Assembly: GCA_964418595.1 (NCBI GenBank)
Contig: CAYQMF010000094.1
Span: 1 to 26,602 of the forward strand
Source: CAYQMF01 sp964418595
Lineage (GTDB): Bacteria > Planctomycetota > UBA1135 > UBA2386
Direction: 5' to 3'
DNA: 26,602 nt
The notes under the pieces are model-generated. The model was not told the origin of the DNA. It saw nothing but the letters and a program-made list of their open reading frames with translations, and made no database searches. Shown piece by piece: positions 22,275 to 26,602 of this stretch. Position 1 is the first letter of the stretch. Every line of letters starts with the position of its first letter. Made by a program: the position numbers and the translations under genes.

Positions 22275-25200
22275 ATGACCGACGCGCCGCGGCAGCAGCA
22301 CGACACCGTCGACGGCGCCCCGCCGCCGAGCGTGCTCGTGCGCCTCATGCCGCTGCCGCAGTCGGACACGCCCGCGCCCGCCGGCGAAGCCTGCCCGGAC
22401 GCCCCGCCCGACGCACCTGCGCGCTACGAGCTGCGCCGCCTGCTCGGCAAGGGCGGAGTCGGCGTCGTGTACCTCGGCCACGACGTCGAACTCGGGCGGG
22501 ACGTCGCCGTGAAGTTCCTGCAGGCGCAGCACGCCGGGCGCGACGACCTCGAGAGCCGGTTCCTGGAGGAGGCCCAGATCGGCGGGCAGCTCGAGCACCC
22601 GGGGATCGTGCCGGTCTACGACGTGGGCCTCGCGGGCCGCCAGCCGTTCTTCGCGATGAAGCTCATCCGCGGCAAGGCGCTGCACCTGCTGCTGCTCGAG
22701 CGGACCTCGCCGCAGGACGACCTCACCCGCCTGATCGCGATCTTCGAGCAGGTGTGCCACGCGGTCGGCTACGCGCACGCGCGCGGCGTCGTGCACCGCG
22801 ACCTGAAGCCGTCCAACGTGATGATCGGCGCGTTCGGCGAGGTGCAGGTCGTCGACTGGGGCATGGGGAAGGTGATGCCCGGCCCCGCCGTCGCCCCCGC
22901 CTCGGCGGCGCCCACGCCGGTGGGTGAAGGCGCACCCCACCCCAAGGTCCGCACCGTGCGCAGCGCCGAGTCCACACCGTCGGCCGACTCGCAGGGCGCT
23001 GTGCTCGGCACCCCCGCCTACATGCCTCCGGAGCAGGCGCGCGGCGACAGCGACCGCACGGGGCCGTGGTCGGACGTGTTCGCGCTCGGCGGGATGCTGT
23101 GCGAGATCCTCACCGGACGCCCGCCATACACCGGGCGCGCCCGCAGGGACGAGACCTTCGCCGAGGCGATCCTGCGCGAGGCGATCACCGCCGACCTCGA
23201 GGATTGCCACCGCCGGCTGGAGGCGTGCGACGCCGACGCGGAGCTGGTGGCGTTGTGCAAGGCGTGCCTCGCCGCCTCCCCGGCGGCCCGTCCGGCCACG
23301 GCCCAGGACATCGCCCGCCGCGTCGCCGACCATCGCGCCGGCGTCGAGGCGCGCGCGCATCGCGAGCGCCTGCGCGCGGTCGTCGCCCGCACCCGCGTGC
23401 GCCAGCTCGGCACGTTCATCGCCCTGCTCGTCCTGGTCCTCGCCGCGACGGTGTACTTCATGCGCGAGGCCCAGGCGCAGCGTGAACGCGCCGACCGCGA
23501 GGCCGGCGAGGCGAAGCGCGCCGCCAAGATCGCCACGCAGGAGCGGGCGACGGCGCGGCTCGCGGAGGCGGCGGCGCGACAGGCGGAGGAGACCGCGAAG
23601 CAGTCCGAAGCGACGGCGAAGGCGGCAGAGGCGGCGGCGAAGCGCGCCGAAGGCATGGCCGACGCGCGCGCGGCGGACGCGCGGCGCGAGCGCGAGCAGG
23701 CGGTGCTGGCGCGCAACGAAGCGGACGTGCAGCGCGCCGCCGCGGTGGCGGCCGCCGCCGCGGAACGCAGCGCGCAAGCCCAGGAGAAGGAAGCCCATCG
23801 CAAGGAGGCGATGGCCTTGCGCGCCGCGCGCGAGGAGCGCGCCAAGGCGGAGGCGCGCGCGCGCCGCGACGCCTACGCCGCGCGCATCGGCGCCGCCGAC
23901 GCCGCCCTGCGGCGGGGCGACCCGGGGGCCTGCGCCCAGTTCCTCGCCGAGTGTGACGCCGACCTGCGCGGCTTCGAGTGGCGCCACCTCGATCTCCAGG
24001 TCGATCGCAGCCTGGAGACGGTGTGGGTCGGCGCACCGCTGACCGCGCTCGCGAGCGCGCCTGGCCTGCACGTCGTCGCGAGCACCGACGGTCGCCTGCG
24101 CGCCTTCCGCGGCACGCCGCCCGTGCCGCGCGGTGAGGTGACCGCGCACGCGGGCGGAGTATTCGCGCTGGCGATCGCGCCCGATGGCCGCGCCATCGCG
24201 TCGGGCGGCGCCGACGGCGCACTGCGGCTCTGGGACCCGCTCACCCTGCGCGCGCTCACCACGCTGCGCGCGGAAGGCACGCGGATCACGACGCTCGCGT
24301 TCGCGCCGACCGGGGATCGCCTCGCGTGCGGCGGGTTCGACGAGGTCGTGCGCGTGTTCGGGTTGCCTTCGGGGCTGTTGCAGGCCGAGCTGCCCGGTCA
24401 CCGTGGCGGCGCAAGCTGCATCACCTTCCTCGGCGACCATCTCCTGGTGGGCACCGCGACCGGCCTGCTGCACGAGTACGACGCCGACCATCGCAGCGTG
24501 AGCGAGGTCGTCGTGCACGACGACGCGATCGTCGCGCTCGCGAGCCACGAAGTGACGGGCGCGGTGGCGGTGGGCACGCTCGATGGGCGCATCGTCCTGC
24601 GGTCCCGGGCCGACGCCGCGGCGAGCCGGACCCTGCGCGTCGCGGACACCGGGGCCACGGCCCTGGCCTTCACGCCCGACGGCGCGATGCTCGCGTCTGG
24701 GCACACCGACCACCGCGTGCGCTCGTGGGATGTGGCCAGCGGCACCCTCCTCGCCGCCGCCCCGGGGCACCGCGACGTGGTGACCGGCCTGACCTTCACG
24801 GTCGATCGCGACGGTGCGCCGCGGATCGTCTCGGCATCCGCGGATGGTTCGCTCCGCCTGTGGGCGCTGCGTAGCGGTGAGGCAGCGTACGTGTTCGAGG
24901 AACGACGCCCGCAACCCGGCACCACCGCGCTCGCGGCCCTCGACCACGGCATCCTCGGCCTCTCCCCGCAGGGCGTGCGCGCTCTCGCCTGGGATGGTGA
25001 CGCACTCCAGGTCCGCACCGCCACGTTCGAGGAAGCGGCAACCTCGATGACCGACGCGCCCTGGCACGCGGGCGCGCGGTGGCTCGCCGATGCCGACCTC
25101 GGCGCCCCCATCGCGATCGCGGTCGCGGCGGGTGGCCGACAGATCGGCGCCATCGTGGGCGACGGGCAGGCCGCCTGGGCATGGCGGAGCGACGACGCCG

Positions 25201-25766
25201 TGCCGCGCCGCTGGGCCGTGCCGCAGGTCGCGACCTGCGTCGGGCTCACCGACGTTGCTTTGATCTTGGGCACGGCGGCCGGCGACGTCCTCGCGCTCGA
25301 CGCGGCGGGCGTGCGCGTCCTGCGACCCGGCAGCGCGCGCATCGATCACGTCGCGCCTGCCGCGACGGGGCGCTGCGCCGCCATCCTCGCGTTGGGCCAG
25401 CCGCTCGAGATCCTCGACCTCGCGTCCGGCACGAGCACCTTCGTCGCCCTGCGCGGGTCGATGCGCCTGGGTGCGGTCGCCACCGATGCCCGGGGCACGC
25501 GTGTCGCCGTCGGCAGCGACGACGGCACGATCACCCTCATCGACGCCGCGAGCGGAGGGGTCCTCATCGAACTGCGCGGTCGGCAGGGCGCGGTCCGACA
25601 ACTGGCCTGGGCCGCGGACGGCCACCGCCTCCTCGCCCGCTTCGCCGACGGCGCCGTCGCGTGCTTCGACGACTCGCTCGCGTCCGCCCGGATCCTCTGG
25701 TCGCTGGCCGATGCCACGCAGGCCCAGCGCGGTCCCCAACCCATCGCGATCCGGCCATGGCCATGA
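22275..25766 (+). CDS. Transmembrane Ser/Thr kinase with coiled coil and WD40 propeller
   Basis: The 1163-residue product begins with a Pro-rich segment of about 50 residues. The Hanks-type kinase domain covers about 51-355: GKGGVGVVYLG (58-68), Lys80, HRDLKPSN (174-181), a DWG in place of DFG (194-196), GTPAYMPPEQA (245-255) and SDVFALGGMLCEILTGRPPY. A Pro/Ser-rich insert of about 45 residues sits in the activation loop. A membrane helix lies at about 380-397, followed by an Ala/Glu/Arg-rich coiled coil to about 540. The linker CDADLRGFEWRHLDLQ leads into WD40-like blades over about 575-1150 (FALAIAPDGRAIASGGADGA with LRLWD; TALAFTPDGAMLASGHTDH). The propeller should lie outside the cytoplasm and may bind proteins. 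The downstream lipoprotein gene overlaps by 4 nt. Confidence 0.93.
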   Translation: MTDAPRQQHDTVDGAPPPSVLVRLMPLPQSDTPAPAGEACPDAPPDAPARYELRRLLGKGGVGVVYLGHDVELGRDVAVKFLQAQHAGRDDLESRFLEEAQIGGQLEHPGIVPVYDVGLAGRQPFFAMKLIRGKALHLLLLERTSPQDDLTRLIAIFEQVCHAVGYAHARGVVHRDLKPSNVMIGAFGEVQVVDWGMGKVMPGPAVAPASAAPTPVGEGAPHPKVRTVRSAESTPSADSQGAVLGTPAYMPPEQARGDSDRTGPWSDVFALGGMLCEILTGRPPYTGRARRDETFAEAILREAITADLEDCHRRLEACDADAELVALCKACLAASPAARPATAQDIARRVADHRAGVEARAHRERLRAVVARTRVRQLGTFIALLVLVLAATVYFMREAQAQRERADREAGEAKRAAKIATQERATARLAEAAARQAEETAKQSEATAKAAEAAAKRAEGMADARAADARREREQAVLARNEADVQRAAAVAAAAAERSAQAQEKEAHRKEAMALRAAREERAKAEARARRDAYAARIGAADAALRRGDPGACAQFLAECDADLRGFEWRHLDLQVDRSLETVWVGAPLTALASAPGLHVVASTDGRLRAFRGTPPVPRGEVTAHAGGVFALAIAPDGRAIASGGADGALRLWDPLTLRALTTLRAEGTRITTLAFAPTGDRLACGGFDEVVRVFGLPSGLLQAELPGHRGGASCITFLGDHLLVGTATGLLHEYDADHRSVSEVVVHDDAIVALASHEVTGAVAVGTLDGRIVLRSRADAAASRTLRVADTGATALAFTPDGAMLASGHTDHRVRSWDVASGTLLAAAPGHRDVVTGLTFTVDRDGAPRIVSASADGSLRLWALRSGEAAYVFEERRPQPGTTALAALDHGILGLSPQGVRALAWDGDALQVRTATFEEAATSMTDAPWHAGARWLADADLGAPIAIAVAAGGRQIGAIVGDGQAAWAWRSDDAVPRRWAVPQVATCVGLTDVALILGTAAGDVLALDAAGVRVLRPGSARIDHVAPAATGRCAAILALGQPLEILDLASGTSTFVALRGSMRLGAVATDARGTRVAVGSDDGTITLIDAASGGVLIELRGRQGAVRQLAWAADGHRLLARFADGAVACFDDSLASARILWSLADATQAQRGPQPIAIRPWP

Positions 25767-26425
25767 CCTTGCGGACGTGGATCGTGCTGGTCGCGTGCAC
25801 GGGCGGCGGCTGCGCGTCGGTCGAGACCCAGGCCAGACCTGGTCCGCTCCAGGATGCGGCTCCGCCCGTGGAGGCGCGCCCCAAGGAGGCGCGTCCGATC
25901 GTCAGCCTCGTCCTCGACGACGTGGTGGCGCGGGCCAAGGCCGCGCGCGACGAGCGCGGCTGGCAGGCCTTCCTCGCCGACCAGCTCAACCGCTCCGAGC
26001 GCTTCATCGCCCACACCCGCGACGTCGCCGTCGCCCGCCGCCGTCATCGGCTGGAGGATCTCGGCCTCCTCATGCCGCAGCCGCGCCTCGCGGAGGGGGA
26101 GCCGACGCATCAGGTCGTGTGCTCGGTCCTCCAGTACGAGCACGACGTGCGTCCCCTCGGTGGCTTCATGCTCGGCCCGATCCGCTCGAACGACCACCTC
26201 GTGACCGCGAAGGTCTCCCTCGCCTACCGCGTCGTCGACGCCGCGACCGGCCGCGAGTTGCACGCCGGGCAGGTGCGCGAGACCGGCGAGACCACGTCGA
26301 AGGTCACCCAGCTCAACATCGGCTCGTACGACCCCCAGACCTGCGACCCGGCGCCGGCCTTTCACGCCGCGGAGGCGAGGGTCGTCGCGCGACTGCTTGC
26401 GGAGCTGGCGATCGCGTTGCCTTGA
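25763..26425 (+). CDS. Putative CsgG/LpoB-like outer-membrane lipoprotein
   Basis: The 220-residue product starts at an ATG that overlaps the kinase stop codon (ATGA); an ATG two codons upstream at 25757 is also possible. The N-terminus is hydrophobic with a lipobox-like LVAC (Cys at residue 12), and a second Cys lies six residues on in GGGCAS, so it is probably a lipoprotein although the signal is short. The mature part resembles the CsgG/LpoB-type fold: LNRSERFIAHTRDVAVARRR, VVCSVLQYEHDVRPLGGFML, then VSLAYRVVDAATGRELHAGQ, a pattern like that of TolB/CsgG-like domains where a strand reading V(D)xxTGxxL follows. That assignment is by eye and moderate. Overlap with the kinase gene suggests the two work in one pathway. 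Confidence 0.75.
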   Translation: MTLRTWIVLVACTGGGCASVETQARPGPLQDAAPPVEARPKEARPIVSLVLDDVVARAKAARDERGWQAFLADQLNRSERFIAHTRDVAVARRRHRLEDLGLLMPQPRLAEGEPTHQVVCSVLQYEHDVRPLGGFMLGPIRSNDHLVTAKVSLAYRVVDAATGRELHAGQVRETGETTSKVTQLNIGSYDPQTCDPAPAFHAAEARVVARLLAELAIALP

Positions 26426-26437
26426 TCCTGGTTCTCG

Positions 26438-26469
26438 CTTTCTCTCTTCCTCTTTCTCTTTCTCTTTCC
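26438..26469 (+). repeat. 32-nt pure pyrimidine tract with TCTTTC repeats
   Basis: Every base from 26438 to 26469 is C or T, with three near-tandem TCTTTC units. It begins 13 nt after the last gene. It could aid transcription termination, form a triplex, or be a simple repeat. It is strikingly low in GC compared with the rest of the window. Confidence 0.6.
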
Positions 26470-26493
26470 GTCTCTCCGTCCTTCCGCGTCTCA

Positions 26494-26512
26494 CGCGGCG
26501 CGGAGCGCCGCG
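26494..26512 (+). terminator. 8-bp GC hairpin after the last operon
   Basis: CGCGGCGC and GCGCCGCG pair perfectly around a GGA loop, followed by CTTGTCTC. This is the best terminator-shaped hairpin in the window, though its T-content is modest. It lies about 70 nt past the stop at 26425. Confidence 0.45.
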
Positions 26513-26602
26513 CTTGTCTCTGCGGCAAGACCGAGGCGCGGCGCCGAGCTGTCGTGCGCCACGGAGATTGGACCAGGCGCGCCACGCTCTTTGGGACGCA
26601 AC

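Noticed and set aside
20898..25739. Very long minus-strand open frame of 1613 codons
   Set aside because: It lies opposite the LamG and WD40-kinase genes, whose plus-strand products have clear domains. Its product is Arg/Val/Ala/Gly-rich without motifs. High GC removes stop codons from the opposite strand.
1..26602. Possible mobile element, prophage, CRISPR array or biosynthetic cluster
   Set aside because: No transposase, integrase, phage structural gene, direct-repeat array, or multi-enzyme biosynthetic core was recognised. The only accessory-like signals are the odd codon use of the DUF1501 gene and the decayed Kelch gene.

Overview
This is a very GC-rich, gene-dense bacterial window. Its gene content points strongly to the phylum Planctomycetota. 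The markers are a DUF1501 protein, a cytochrome-like PSCyt1/DUF1549/DUF1553 (PSD1) protein, a planctomycete/acidobacterial-type ECF sigma factor next to a Ser/Thr kinase, a kinase with a DWG motif and WD40 repeats, and many secreted beta-rich proteins that share one C-terminal module. Genus and species cannot be read from the sequence. No rRNA, tRNA, CRISPR array, integrase or insertion sequence was recognised. No gene-free stretch exceeds 300 bases; bases 1-94 lie downstream of the first gene and show nothing identifiable.

Layout. (1) 95-1513 (minus): DUF1501 protein with a Tat-type leader, divergent from the next block. (2) 1678-7613 (plus): a run of exported proteins, namely a Kelch-type protein, a beta-sandwich-like protein of unknown role, a PQQ glucose/sorbosone dehydrogenase-like beta-propeller and a decayed Kelch gene, with a 142-residue cytoplasmic unknown inside the run. 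(3) 7695-9560: an aspartate ammonia-lyase fused to an N-terminal cyclic-nucleotide-binding domain. (4) 9700-12832: an ECF sigma factor whose 3' end overlaps a Ser/Thr kinase carrying a C-terminal formylglycine-generating-enzyme-like domain. (5) 12874-14510: two closely packed genes of unknown function, the first with a lysine-rich tail. (6) 14527-17664 (minus): PSCyt1-DUF1549-LamG-DUF1553 protein, divergent from (7) 17782-18375, a small single-pass protein built of short beta repeats. (8) 18459-22217: two secreted proteins (Asp-box/InlB-B-repeat type and LamG type) with the shared C-terminal module. (9) 22275-26425: a Ser/Thr kinase with coiled coil and WD40 propeller, overlapping by ATGA a CsgG/LpoB-like lipoprotein.

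Two themes stand out. One is export and surface display: six genes, one of them decayed, end in a related C-terminal module of about 120-150 residues joined to unrelated N-terminal domains. The other is signalling: an ECF sigma factor with two transmembrane kinases that expose large sensor or scaffold domains. The cyclic-nucleotide-gated aspartase architecture is the most unusual enzyme. Domain names come from motifs recognised by eye; no database search was run.
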